This document shows positions 8,337-17,000 of a stretch of 64,000 nucleotides of DNA, in pieces (position 1 is the stretch's first letter; every line of letters starts with the position of its first letter). The notes beneath the pieces were generated by a model. The model was given only the letters and a program-made list of their open reading frames with translations. It was not told the origin of the DNA and did no database searches. Both the position numbers and the translations under genes were made by a program. Source of the stretch: GCA-2693325 sp036343635 (GTDB lineage: Bacteria; Latescibacterota; UBA2968; UBA8231); the NCBI GenBank assembly GCA_036343635.1, contig JAYYVF010000076.1, positions 129,783 to 193,782 of the forward strand. Reading direction: 5' to 3'.

Positions 8337-10976
8337 ATGGACGTATTAAAAAATAAAAAGCGAAAAAAGCAATGGGAAGAGGTTGAGGAGTACAGATCCC
8401 TGCTTGAAGTCCCCGAAAAATTCGAAGAAGGATTTACACTTCGCACGGTTTTAGGGGTCCTATTTATATCTCTCATTATGACACCTGGCGAAATGTATCT
8501 TGGGCTCTTTACTGGTGGCGGAATTGGTGCGGCCGCTCAATGGGTTACAGTCATATTATTTATGGAGGTTGCAAAACGCTCTTTTGCTTCACTTCGTCGT
8601 CAGGAAATTTATTTGTTGGTATACGTTGCGACAGCATTGGTAGTAAGAGAAGAGGGAGCATTCTTAGATTTACTATTTAGACAATATTTTGTCCGCTCTG
8701 CTGAAGCTGAAATGTTTGGAATTTCGAAGATTCTTCCTTGGTGGTACGTCCCATCTCCTGACTCTGAAGCTATTGCTGAACGTACTTTTCTCCATAGAGA
8801 TTGGCTATATCCTATTTTGTTGTTAGTCGTAGGTACGATTATGGGAAGGATTGCATGGTTTACATCCGGCTATATGTTGTTCAGGCTAACGTCAGATCGG
8901 GAACAACTTCCATTCCCTACGGCTCCGATGTCAGCTATGGCATCTATGGCTCTTGCTGAAGAGAGCGGAGATGAAAAGGAAACATGGAAGTGGCCCGTTT
9001 TTAGTATCGGTACCGCTATTGGTGCAGTTTTTGGCGTTGTTTATGTGTTGATTCCAGCTGTGACGCAGATATGGGGCGATAGAGTTGAAATAATCCCGAT
9101 TCCTTTCTGGGATCTAACCCCTTATTTGGGAAATGTACTTCCTGCAACGCCCATAGGAATCGCTCTAAATTTAGGACCTATTTTTACTGGTTTACTTATG
9201 CCATTCTGGTCCGTTATTGGTTCTTTTTGTGGCGTAGTTATTCATACAATCGCAGGGCCTATACTACATGATTTAGGTTTTCTGCCTCGATGGGAAATAG
9301 GTATGGATACTATACGTACCCAAATTGCTACGGGTATCGACTTTTGGAAAGCTTTTTCTATAGGCATTTCGTTGGCTGTTACTGCCGTAAGTTTTTATTC
9401 ATTAATAGCAATCGCGAAGGAAAAAAGAGAGGATTCTGAAGAAAAGGAGAGAAGAAGAGAAATATCCCCCTTAATTAACCACGTTTGTAAACATGGTGAT
9501 TGTAAACAAGCTGCCCAGGTTAGAGGGTTTTGTCTAAAACATTTAGGTCGTGGAGATTTCAATTTGTGGATATGTGGAGCGCTTTTCGCAGTGGCCGCAT
9601 TGTATCCAATTTTCCTTGCAAAATTATTATTTCCGACTTTAATGTCTACGTGGTTGCTTATAGTATTCTTAATTATCGCCTTTGTTTATGCTCCGATAAT
9701 GTCATTTGTTAGTGCCCGTATGGATGGTCTTGTAGGCAACACTATAACCATCCCGTACGTTGATGAAGCTATACGATTTTTAACAGGATTTAGAGGGGTA
9801 GAAATTTGGTTTGTCCCGTTCCCTGCACGGAATTTTGGTGGTCATGCTGAGGGATTTCGTATTGTTGAACTTACGGGCATGAGGTTTACGAGTCTGTTGA
9901 AGGCCGAAGTATTTATGCTTCCAATTGTATTAGGTGTCAGTTTGATGTATTGGACTTTTTTGTGGAGACTTGCTCCTATACCATCTGAGAGTTATCCATA
10001 TGCACAACTGATGTGGCCCCTACAGGCCTTTGACAGAGCACTTTACCTTTCCAGCACCATGTATAGTAAAATGTGGAACGAAGGTGAAGAAGTTGATGGT
10101 AAATTGGTAGGTAGCGGTGAAGTGATTTGGAGTCCTAGTAACCTTCAAGATCAACGCTGGTGGTACTGGCGGGTAGCAGAAACTAAAGATTCCCATATTT
10201 TGGATCCGGCAAAACGCAACTATGGGGAGTGGTCCGAAACAGGCTATTTTTATACCGATTACAGTGGCGAAAATCTTAGTGGAAAAGAATCTTTTTCAAC
10301 ACCGGTAGACTTGCCAACAAATACCAGTAAGTCTTTAAGGGGTCCTGAGCTTTTGTGGCCGCCGAACGGTGAAATTGTGACAACTCCAAATCCAAACTTT
10401 TTTGTTCGGACTAGAGGTTCGGTCGGAGATTCCACCCTCTTTTATTTTGAGATTGATCGCTTGCCGAGCTTTGATGGAGAATTTCTGCAACGATCATCAG
10501 ATCGGCCCCTTTTGTTTGAGGTTTTATGGGAAGATCTTCGGTTTACTAGAGATCAAATAGATAATGATAATGATGGCTTGGTAGACGAAGAAGTGGTAAA
10601 TGGAAAGGACGATGATGGGGACGGAAAGATTGACGAGGATATTCACCATCCACTAAGTGGGAAAAAATGGCCGATTATAGCCTTTGGGGCAGGATTTGGT
10701 ATATTCGGTTATATGGTACTGTCTTTGTTGGGAATGCCTATATTTCTTATATGGGGATATGTTCAAAGCGTTAATGCTATACCCTACTATATTTTACCCC
10801 AGATAATAGGGGCATTGCTTGGTAGATATTATTTTTGGAACCGTTACGGAAAGCAAGAATGGCGACGCTATGCGATGGTTTTGACCGTAGGATTTGGGGT
10901 GGGTATGTCGTTAATCGGGATGTTTGCTGCTGCTCTTGCTATGATTACAAAAGCTGTATCATCTTTACAATACTAA
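8337..10976 (+). CDS. OPT-like membrane protein with Cys/His knuckle and Ca-binding-like repeat
   Basis: An 879-residue polytopic protein related to the OPT-like protein encoded at 1755 (segment REQLPFPTAPMSAMA near residue 200, then many membrane helices). Two inserts stand out. Around residues 381-404 a C-x4-C-x9-C-x2-H cluster (CKHGDC...GFCLKH) looks like a small zinc knuckle. Around residues 741-771 Asp-rich DNDNDG and DDDGDG repeats resemble EF-hand or thrombospondin type-3 calcium-binding loops, placed before the last membrane helices. The ATG at 8337 lies 11 bases after the M28-FtsX stop. Likely third member of a three-gene transport or envelope complex; substrate unknown. Confidence 0.72.
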   Translation: MDVLKNKKRKKQWEEVEEYRSLLEVPEKFEEGFTLRTVLGVLFISLIMTPGEMYLGLFTGGGIGAAAQWVTVILFMEVAKRSFASLRRQEIYLLVYVATALVVREEGAFLDLLFRQYFVRSAEAEMFGISKILPWWYVPSPDSEAIAERTFLHRDWLYPILLLVVGTIMGRIAWFTSGYMLFRLTSDREQLPFPTAPMSAMASMALAEESGDEKETWKWPVFSIGTAIGAVFGVVYVLIPAVTQIWGDRVEIIPIPFWDLTPYLGNVLPATPIGIALNLGPIFTGLLMPFWSVIGSFCGVVIHTIAGPILHDLGFLPRWEIGMDTIRTQIATGIDFWKAFSIGISLAVTAVSFYSLIAIAKEKREDSEEKERRREISPLINHVCKHGDCKQAAQVRGFCLKHLGRGDFNLWICGALFAVAALYPIFLAKLLFPTLMSTWLLIVFLIIAFVYAPIMSFVSARMDGLVGNTITIPYVDEAIRFLTGFRGVEIWFVPFPARNFGGHAEGFRIVELTGMRFTSLLKAEVFMLPIVLGVSLMYWTFLWRLAPIPSESYPYAQLMWPLQAFDRALYLSSTMYSKMWNEGEEVDGKLVGSGEVIWSPSNLQDQRWWYWRVAETKDSHILDPAKRNYGEWSETGYFYTDYSGENLSGKESFSTPVDLPTNTSKSLRGPELLWPPNGEIVTTPNPNFFVRTRGSVGDSTLFYFEIDRLPSFDGEFLQRSSDRPLLFEVLWEDLRFTRDQIDNDNDGLVDEEVVNGKDDDGDGKIDEDIHHPLSGKKWPIIAFGAGFGIFGYMVLSLLGMPIFLIWGYVQSVNAIPYYILPQIIGALLGRYYFWNRYGKQEWRRYAMVLTVGFGVGMSLIGMFAAALAMITKAVSSLQY

Positions 10977-11038
10977 TGGGAACAATAGCCTAATCCGTTC
11001 GTCAAACAAATATCCAATTGTTTTTAAGGAGCTATCTT

Positions 11039-11440
11039 ATGATAGAATCATTTAATCGCGTTAAAGAATTAACTCTTGACTTAGGTCTTGCTATTGAACA
11101 GGAGATACCGGATGAAGAGATTTTAATAGTTAATGATCCCGATCGTGGCATAAGTCAGATGGTAATAGACTGTGAGGATACCATTCTTGTAATTGAGCAA
11201 TTAATTTTTGAGGTGGAATCGACAAAAAGTACCGACATGTATCGTAGATTGCTCGAGATTAATCGTGAATTAGTTTTTGGAGCTTTTGTTATTGATGAAT
11301 CCGGAAGCAGAGTCTTATATCGGAACACACTTGCTTTGGAAAATTTAGATGCGAATGAATTAGAAAGTACAATTAACGCGTTAGGTTTAGGTTTAGCTGA
11401 ATACGGCCAGGAGATACTGGCCTTTATTGGAGGAAAATAA
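11039..11440 (+). CDS. YbjN / type III chaperone-like small protein
   Basis: A 133-residue acidic protein with the alpha/beta pattern of the YbjN or CesT/Tir-chaperone-like fold (helix, three-strand sheet, helix ending in a Gly-rich tail). The ATG at 11039 has a strong AAGGAG Shine-Dalgarno 7 bases upstream, which decides the start over the TTG at 11018. The stop overlaps the ATG of the PspA gene by one base (TAATG). YjfI-like proteins occupy the same position before PspA homologues in other bacteria, so a role as partner of PspA is likely. The family match is by overall pattern only. Confidence 0.65.
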   Translation: MIESFNRVKELTLDLGLAIEQEIPDEEILIVNDPDRGISQMVIDCEDTILVIEQLIFEVESTKSTDMYRRLLEINRELVFGAFVIDESGSRVLYRNTLALENLDANELESTINALGLGLAEYGQEILAFIGGK

Positions 11441-12141
11441 TGTCAGGACTATTTGAACGTCTATTTAAAACAGGTCAGGCTGAGGCTCACGCGCTTGTCG
11501 ATAAGCTGGAAGATCCTATAAAAATGAGCGAACAGGCTATACGGGATCTAAAGAAAGATTTACAGGATAGCATGAAAGCTCTGGCCGAGGTAAAATCCGT
11601 TGCAATTCGACTGGAGCGAGAGTCTGACGAACAATCTAATCGGGCTAAAGATTACGAACGTAAAGCCATGTTGTTAGTCCAAAAGACCCAGGATGGTTCA
11701 CTTGATCCTACGGAAGGTGATCGGTTAGCTACTGAATCGCTTTCACGAATGGAGGAAGAGCAGTCTAGACATTCAAATACCCTTGGGCAGTGTGAACAAC
11801 AAAAGAATATGGCCGAGAAGCTTCAATCTAACGTGAATGACCTAAAGACTAAAATAGGTCATTACGAAAATGATTTAGTAACTTTAAAGGCTCGTACAAA
11901 GACTGCTCAAGCAACGCGTAAGATTAATCAGCATTTAGCTAATGTTGACTCGAAAGGAACAGTAGCTCTTTTAGATCGAATGAAAGAACGGGTTGAAGAG
12001 CAGGAGGCTCTCGCCACTGCGTATGGCGATATGGCCTCGTCGTCAAATTCGGTTGATGATGAAATAGATAAGGCTCTGGACGACGGCAGTGCTAAATCCT
12101 CTGATTCTTTGGCAAAACTTAAAGCTAAAATGGGTGTCTAA
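11440..12141 (+). CDS. pspA: PspA/IM30 family envelope-stress protein
   Basis: A 233-residue, almost entirely helical coiled-coil protein beginning MSGLFERLF, an amphipathic N-terminal helix typical of PspA/Vipp1. The LEDPIKM segment and long heptad stretches (about 25-215) fit the ESCRT-III-related PspA fold, and the tail is short and acidic. PspA binds stressed inner membrane from the cytoplasmic side and supports membrane integrity. It is translationally coupled to the YbjN-like gene, and the next genes are a spermidine-synthase-like protein, a DUF4178-like protein, a lipoprotein and DUF350. That makes it a YjfJ-like rather than a classical PspFABC locus. No pspB, pspC or pspF is nearby. 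Confidence 0.9.
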   Translation: MSGLFERLFKTGQAEAHALVDKLEDPIKMSEQAIRDLKKDLQDSMKALAEVKSVAIRLERESDEQSNRAKDYERKAMLLVQKTQDGSLDPTEGDRLATESLSRMEEEQSRHSNTLGQCEQQKNMAEKLQSNVNDLKTKIGHYENDLVTLKARTKTAQATRKINQHLANVDSKGTVALLDRMKERVEEQEALATAYGDMASSSNSVDDEIDKALDDGSAKSSDSLAKLKAKMGV

Positions 12142-12209
12142 TTTTGTACATACGAGTATTATTGCCTATTCAATATGATTTATTGAGATAGGTTAGTTTA
12201 GGCAGTACG

Positions 12210-12250
12210 ACAGGCTACGGATTTAAGATTTCCGTGGCCTGTTTCTTATT
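12210..12250 (+). terminator. Rho-independent terminator after pspA
   Basis: The 12-base arms 12210-12221 and 12231-12242 pair with a single G-T wobble around a 9-base loop, followed by a short T-rich run (TTTCTTATT). It lies 68 bases past the pspA stop and before the spermidine-synthase-like gene. It could separate the YbjN-PspA pair from the downstream genes or give partial readthrough. Confidence 0.75.
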
Positions 12251-12317
12251 GTAATTAATACATCAGCAACCATCGTTGTTCTAAATTAGTGTAACATTAA
12301 ATAAGAAACTATTCGGA

Positions 12318-13841
12318 ATGAATCAGTGGCCAAAAATAGGAGTAGCTGCATTACTTATTTCTGTGATGGTAGCTGCTGCGTGCGCCATAATTTATCAACT
12401 TTTAATAGGAAGTATTGCTTCACTTTTTCTAGGCAGTAGCATTGAACAATTCTCATTGACGATTGGTTTTTTTCTTTTTTTTATGGGAGTAGGATCTTGG
12501 TTTTCAAAATTTATTGAGAGAAATTTACTGTTGCGGTTCATTCAAGTAGAGTTAGGCCTTGCCGTTATTGGTGGTAGCTCTGTTGGGTGTCTGTACGTTT
12601 TATATTCTACCACTGAACATTTTCGATATGGAATGATTCTTTTAGTAGCTTTTACAGGCACATTGATTGGTTTAGAAATTCCTTTGTTGACAAGATTTAT
12701 TCGTTTACAGGATTCATTAAAGAGTACACTGGCAAATGTTTTGTCTATGGATTACTGCGGTTCATTAATTGCAGCTCTGATTTTTCCATTTTTGTTGCTG
12801 CCATTTTTAGGGTCAATGAAATCTGCTCTTTTGACTGGTCTTATCAATTGGATTGTTGCAGGGGCTGTTATTTGGGTTTTTCGTAATGGGTTCCTTGGTG
12901 ATGCCACAAAGAAAGTTTTTGTGCAATGGATTTTTGCCGGAATGTATTTGTTAATTCTTCTTTTGTTTTCTGAGCGATTGATTGAAAAGTGGGAACATAG
13001 TTTTTATGCGGGGTCTATAACGTTTCAGAAACAAAGCCAATATCAACAAATAACACTTACGCAGGCAGGAAACAGGTTTAGGCTGTACTTAGACGGTCAC
13101 CTTCAATTCGATTCATTCGACGAATATCGCTATCATGAATCGATTGTACATCCGGTTTTTTGTACTATTAAAGAAAAGGCTGATGCTCTGATTATTGGTG
13201 GAGGTGATGGCTTGACGCTTCGAGAGGTATTGAAACATAAAGAAGTCAAAAATATAGTGTTGGTAGAGTTAGATCCCGTGGTTGTGTCGCTGGCTATGAA
13301 TAATCCATATATGCGATCATTAAATTCTGAAGCACTTTCCGATGACCGGGTTCAAATAATTAATACAGACGGTTTTAAATATTTGAAAGATACCTCAAAA
13401 CTTTTCGATATAATTATTTTTGATTTACCAGATCCTAGAGAAGAGAGCCTGTCAAAGCTGTATTCACTTGAGGGATACCGAATGGCCAGAATTCACCTTA
13501 AGGAAAACGGTGCGATTGTAACACAAGCGACCTCTCCTTATTTCGCACCTAATGCATATTGGTGTATAGGTGAAACAATACAGGAAGCAGGTTTTAAGTT
13601 AAAGTCCTACCATGTTAATATCCCTTCCTTCGGTGAATGGGGATTTCATATCGGATATAAAAATAGTTTTGGTGCAGAGAATATTGAATTTCCTTCAAAC
13701 CTGAAGTACCTTGATGAGACTACATGGAATACTATGTGTTTATTCCCAAAAGACATGAAAAGCCGAGCCGTGAAAATTAATAGGCTTGATCAACCTAGCT
13801 TAGCGCATTATTATCGACAAGACTGGAATCTTCTTTTTTGA
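12318..13841 (+). CDS. Membrane-anchored spermidine synthase-like protein
   Basis: A 507-residue protein with about seven membrane helices (residues 8-220) followed by a class I AdoMet-dependent aminopropyltransferase domain. The domain contains IIGGGDG (about 286-292, AdoMet binding), VELDP (ribose-binding acid) and FDLPDP (about 367-372), matching the DxxDP catalytic motif of spermidine synthases. Family enzymes transfer aminopropyl from decarboxylated AdoMet to putrescine; fused membrane versions are poorly studied and their acceptor may differ. It is followed after 6 bases by the DUF4178-like gene. Its position between pspA and DUF350 links polyamines or another aminopropylated product to envelope stress. 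Confidence 0.85.
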   Translation: MNQWPKIGVAALLISVMVAAACAIIYQLLIGSIASLFLGSSIEQFSLTIGFFLFFMGVGSWFSKFIERNLLLRFIQVELGLAVIGGSSVGCLYVLYSTTEHFRYGMILLVAFTGTLIGLEIPLLTRFIRLQDSLKSTLANVLSMDYCGSLIAALIFPFLLLPFLGSMKSALLTGLINWIVAGAVIWVFRNGFLGDATKKVFVQWIFAGMYLLILLLFSERLIEKWEHSFYAGSITFQKQSQYQQITLTQAGNRFRLYLDGHLQFDSFDEYRYHESIVHPVFCTIKEKADALIIGGGDGLTLREVLKHKEVKNIVLVELDPVVVSLAMNNPYMRSLNSEALSDDRVQIINTDGFKYLKDTSKLFDIIIFDLPDPREESLSKLYSLEGYRMARIHLKENGAIVTQATSPYFAPNAYWCIGETIQEAGFKLKSYHVNIPSFGEWGFHIGYKNSFGAENIEFPSNLKYLDETTWNTMCLFPKDMKSRAVKINRLDQPSLAHYYRQDWNLLF

Positions 13842-13847
13842 GGTGAG

Positions 13848-14393
13848 GTGGCTTTGTTTAAAAAATGGTTTAAGAAAAACGAAAGTACTACGGAGCACGA
13901 ATATCAAGAACTTGAATTACACAATTTGGGTCTTGGAGATCTGTTCGATTTTGATTTAACTACCTGGGAGGTTGTTTCTTCTGCTGAATCTGATTACGAT
14001 GGACATATTGAATCAGAATTGGAAGTTAAGGGAGGTGTTGACAATCGTACATTGGTCGTGATACCCGATGGTGGTGATTGGAACTATCAGTGGCTACAAG
14101 AAAAAACGCTTATAGAATTAGGCTTAAATAATGTACAGAATGATCTTAAGTCTGAGGAGGAGCCTGAGGAAAATCTAACTATTGAAGGAACAGATTATGT
14201 TGGATATGAATCAGGTGGTGGAATCTTTAAAGGCAATAATGAAGAAAAACCTTTTTTGTATTGGTCGTATGAAAATGATAATGACCAAGTTTTAAACATA
14301 ATTCAATGGGGAGATAACGAATTTTCAGCAACCATTGGCGTGCGCGTTGCCGAATTTCAGTTTAGTAATATTCTACCCGGATCTGGAAGATGA
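13848..14393 (+). CDS. DUF4178-like (YjfK-type) protein
   Basis: A 181-residue acidic soluble protein, beta-rich, with an N-terminal basic segment and a GLGDLFDFD stretch near residue 28, followed by a WEVVSSAESDYDGH strand pattern that fits DUF4178 proteins. The GTG at 13848 is preceded by GAGG about 5 bases upstream. The stop overlaps the next ATG (ATGA). Its biochemical role is unknown; the family is recurrently found with DUF350 and spermidine-synthase-like genes. DUF2491 (YjfK) is an alternative assignment, and I cannot decide between them by eye. Confidence 0.55.
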   Translation: MALFKKWFKKNESTTEHEYQELELHNLGLGDLFDFDLTTWEVVSSAESDYDGHIESELEVKGGVDNRTLVVIPDGGDWNYQWLQEKTLIELGLNNVQNDLKSEEEPEENLTIEGTDYVGYESGGGIFKGNNEEKPFLYWSYENDNDQVLNIIQWGDNEFSATIGVRVAEFQFSNILPGSGR

Positions 14394-15118
14394 TCGTGAC
14401 CAATTTTAATTTTAGTCTTTATTTTCTTTTTAGTGTGTTCTTTGTATCTAACTGCGGCCGACCAACAGATCCAGTGAACACATTGGTTCGGGAATTAGAA
14501 CGATACCCTGAGTATACACTGATTTTAAACGATTACCGGATAGATGATGGTTTCTTCGCAGATTATTTCCTTCAGTTCGATGCTCTTACCGCCTCAAGTA
14601 AACGTATAGATGGAATCGATTCATTAGTTTATTCGCAGGGTAAAACCGATTGGATTCAGGTTTCTGAAACTGTTTTCGGCCGTTATGAACACTATGTAGG
14701 GATGGTAGTGTCTTCGAAATCTATTGATGGTTCAAAAACAGGAACGCATCAGGCATTTCCACCCGGTTACCAATACGTTGGAAATCCTCGATATGGATCT
14801 TGGGGTGGCGGTGGTTTTTGGCAATTTTATGGACAGTATGCACTGATGAGTCAATTAATGGGGGGATGGCGCGTTGGAAGGTCCGACTGGGATGATTATC
14901 GGAGTACTCGTAATAGAGGAGGGGCCTATTACGGCCCTAAAAAAGACGGTAGATCCACTTTTGGTACCAGGGGAACGCAGACTGAAAAGGCTCGACCGGC
15001 ATTCTTTAAAAAACATGAACAACGTAGAAAAGCGTTCAGTAATCGTGTTTCAAACAGGATGGGACAGGCAAGGTCAGGATCATCCTGGGGCGCACGCACT
15101 TCGCGATTTGGAAAATAA
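14390..15118 (+). CDS. DUF4247-like lipoprotein with Gly/Arg-rich C terminus
   Basis: A 242-residue protein with a signal peptide and lipobox-like end (FFVSNC, Cys about residue 22), so probably a lipoprotein. The middle, about 40-130, resembles DUF4247/YjfM-like proteins (YPEYTLILNDYRID, then VSETVFGRYEHYVGMVVSS). The last 90 residues are rich in Gly, Tyr, Arg and Ser with little predicted structure. It is encoded within the PspA-DUF350 cluster, overlapping the DUF4178-like gene by 4 bp. It may be the periplasmic or outer-face partner of the DUF350 membrane protein. Confidence 0.5.
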   Translation: MIVTNFNFSLYFLFSVFFVSNCGRPTDPVNTLVRELERYPEYTLILNDYRIDDGFFADYFLQFDALTASSKRIDGIDSLVYSQGKTDWIQVSETVFGRYEHYVGMVVSSKSIDGSKTGTHQAFPPGYQYVGNPRYGSWGGGGFWQFYGQYALMSQLMGGWRVGRSDWDDYRSTRNRGGAYYGPKKDGRSTFGTRGTQTEKARPAFFKKHEQRRKAFSNRVSNRMGQARSGSSWGARTSRFGK

Positions 15119-15127
15119 GGGGGAGAA

Positions 15128-15964
15128 ATGTTGGAATCATATGGTTTGAGTTTTGTTTATCTGTTAGAAGGGCTTCTTTTACTGGTAATTGCAAAATTTC
15201 TTTATCTGAGGCTTTATAGAAAGGTAGATCTAAATTCTGAAATATTTGGGAATAATAACACAGCGCTTGCTGTTGCCGTTTGCGGATACCTATTGGCTAT
15301 ATGTATAGCCTTAGGTGGTGCAATTAAAGGACCTGATGCCGGTATTGTATCAGATTTGGTTTCCATAGGCATACATGGGGCTATCGCGATTATTGTTATG
15401 TTGGCTGTTGGTTTTGTATGCGAAAAAATTCTTTTACCAGGTTTCGATAACACTAAAGAGGTTGTGGTAGATAAGAATCTTGGTACGGCATCGGTTGAAT
15501 TCGGGGTGCATATTGCAAATGCTCTAGTTTTGTTGTCGATACTACAATCTCAAGGTACATGGCAGTCCGCTATTATATTCTGGGGACTTGCCCAAATAGT
15601 ATTTATAATTGCTGCAAGAATTTACGAGGCGTTAACCCCTTACAGCATCCACGATGAACTGGAGCGGGATAACACTGCAGTGGGTATTGCTCTGGCAGGC
15701 GTCTTTATTGGTTTGGGAAACATAGTTAGCATTTCGGTAATTGGAGATTTCGTAGGTTGGAAAGAGGATTTAACAACCTTCGGTATAAATATTATTTTCG
15801 GGTTCTTAGTACTTTTCGTAGTGAAACAATTCACCACCTTAATGCTTGCTTCAGGGACTTCATTACACGAAAAACAGGTTAGTGATACGCCGAACGTTGG
15901 GGCAGGATTAATGGAAGCCTTAGGTTACGTTGGTGGCTCTTTGTTAATTGTTTGGACCCTTTAA
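15128..15964 (+). CDS. DUF350 (YjfL-type) membrane protein, two repeats
   Basis: A 278-residue inner-membrane protein with about eight helices arranged as two DUF350 units (about 45-135 and 185-275). Each unit contains an N-N/D-N-TA-AVA-A/V-GY or DNTAVGIALAG motif, the signature of the family. The role of DUF350 is not known, although it recurs beside PspA, ATP-grasp or spermidine-synthase genes. The ATG at 15128 follows GGGGGAG. Last gene of the plus-strand stress cluster; its last 21 bases overlap the convergent UPF0104 gene. Confidence 0.8.
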   Translation: MLESYGLSFVYLLEGLLLLVIAKFLYLRLYRKVDLNSEIFGNNNTALAVAVCGYLLAICIALGGAIKGPDAGIVSDLVSIGIHGAIAIIVMLAVGFVCEKILLPGFDNTKEVVVDKNLGTASVEFGVHIANALVLLSILQSQGTWQSAIIFWGLAQIVFIIAARIYEALTPYSIHDELERDNTAVGIALAGVFIGLGNIVSISVIGDFVGWKEDLTTFGINIIFGFLVLFVVKQFTTLMLASGTSLHEKQVSDTPNVGAGLMEALGYVGGSLLIVWTL

Positions 15965-16966
15965 TTTTTTCCCGTAAAATAACCACTGTAGTGCCAAAGC
16001 TGGTCCACCGATTGCTAAATAAGTAATCGTAGCAAGTCCGTGAGCGATGGTTGCACAGGCAAGCGCCATTGGTTCTGGAACGTTGTAAATTTTGTGAAGA
16101 GCTAGTGAAAAAATGAGATGGTAGGAACCGGCTCCACCCGGAGTAGGGACAACAACCCCAAGTGACGATATAGCCATAATAACAACTGCAGAACTAAAAC
16201 GTAGATCGTATTTTTCTACGAATCCCATAGAAATAAAAAGCGCATAAATAATCAAGATATAACCACTATTCAGTAGTATAGAGCTTAGGGTGATTCTTAA
16301 ATGTGCAGATGGGCTTTTTAGTGCCTCAAGTCCATCTACAAAAGTTCTTAAAATTTGATTGACAGGATTCGCGATCCTAGAACCCATTTTGTTTATAATT
16401 GGACTTATATAATTAAGGGCAGTGTATCTGTAGATAGAAACGACTATTAAGATTAAGAGAAGTATAATACAGCTTATCAGGGCAAATAAACTTAAGGTTT
16501 CAAGAATGGGAAATGCTTGATTTATTAATTTTCGTTCGATTAGCAGCGCGGTTCCGATACAAAAAACTAACCATAATACATCAAGTATTCTTTCAACAAC
16601 TACGGTTGCCAGTGTGGGACTAATAGGAGCGGAACGAACCCATTTAAGACTAACTGCACGTAAAAATTCTCCTGAACGAGGAATAATTGCGTTTGTTGCA
16701 TAGCATATAGAAAGGGCCCACACACCGTCCATAATACTAACATTTGACGCGAAACTACGAAGCATTATACGCCAGCGCCAGGAACGAAGCAAAAGAGTAG
16801 TAAAAGTGAGTAACGTGACAATGGAAATCCAGAGAAGTGATATACTCCGAAGTTGTGACCAAATTTCACTGAGGTCCTGATCCAGAAAGGCCAAATAAAG
16901 GAGCCCGACCATTAACGCCAGACTTAAGAAATAGCGGAAAAGAACCGAAGGGCGTAGAAGGTTCAT
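15944..16966 (-). CDS. UPF0104 / AglD-like flippase-domain membrane protein
   Basis: A 340-residue protein with about eight membrane helices. It matches the lysylphosphatidylglycerol synthase TM region (UPF0104, YbhN, AglD) family: an LLRSWRW segment near residue 62, an AIIPRSGEFLRAVSL motif near residue 95, VVVERILDVLW near residue 127 and PGGAGSYH near residue 277. Members act in lipid or lipid-linked sugar handling in the inner membrane. Only 34 bases separate it from the upstream cysC gene, so the two are probably cotranscribed. Exact substrate unknown. Confidence 0.8.
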   Translation of the reverse strand: MNLLRPSVLFRYFLSLALMVGLLYLAFLDQDLSEIWSQLRSISLLWISIVTLLTFTTLLLRSWRWRIMLRSFASNVSIMDGVWALSICYATNAIIPRSGEFLRAVSLKWVRSAPISPTLATVVVERILDVLWLVFCIGTALLIERKLINQAFPILETLSLFALISCIILLLILIVVSIYRYTALNYISPIINKMGSRIANPVNQILRTFVDGLEALKSPSAHLRITLSSILLNSGYILIIYALFISMGFVEKYDLRFSSAVVIMAISSLGVVVPTPGGAGSYHLIFSLALHKIYNVPEPMALACATIAHGLATITYLAIGGPALALQWLFYGKKLKGPNN

Positions 16967-17000
16967 GTTTTATTATGCTTTTTGTATAGAGTGAATATTC

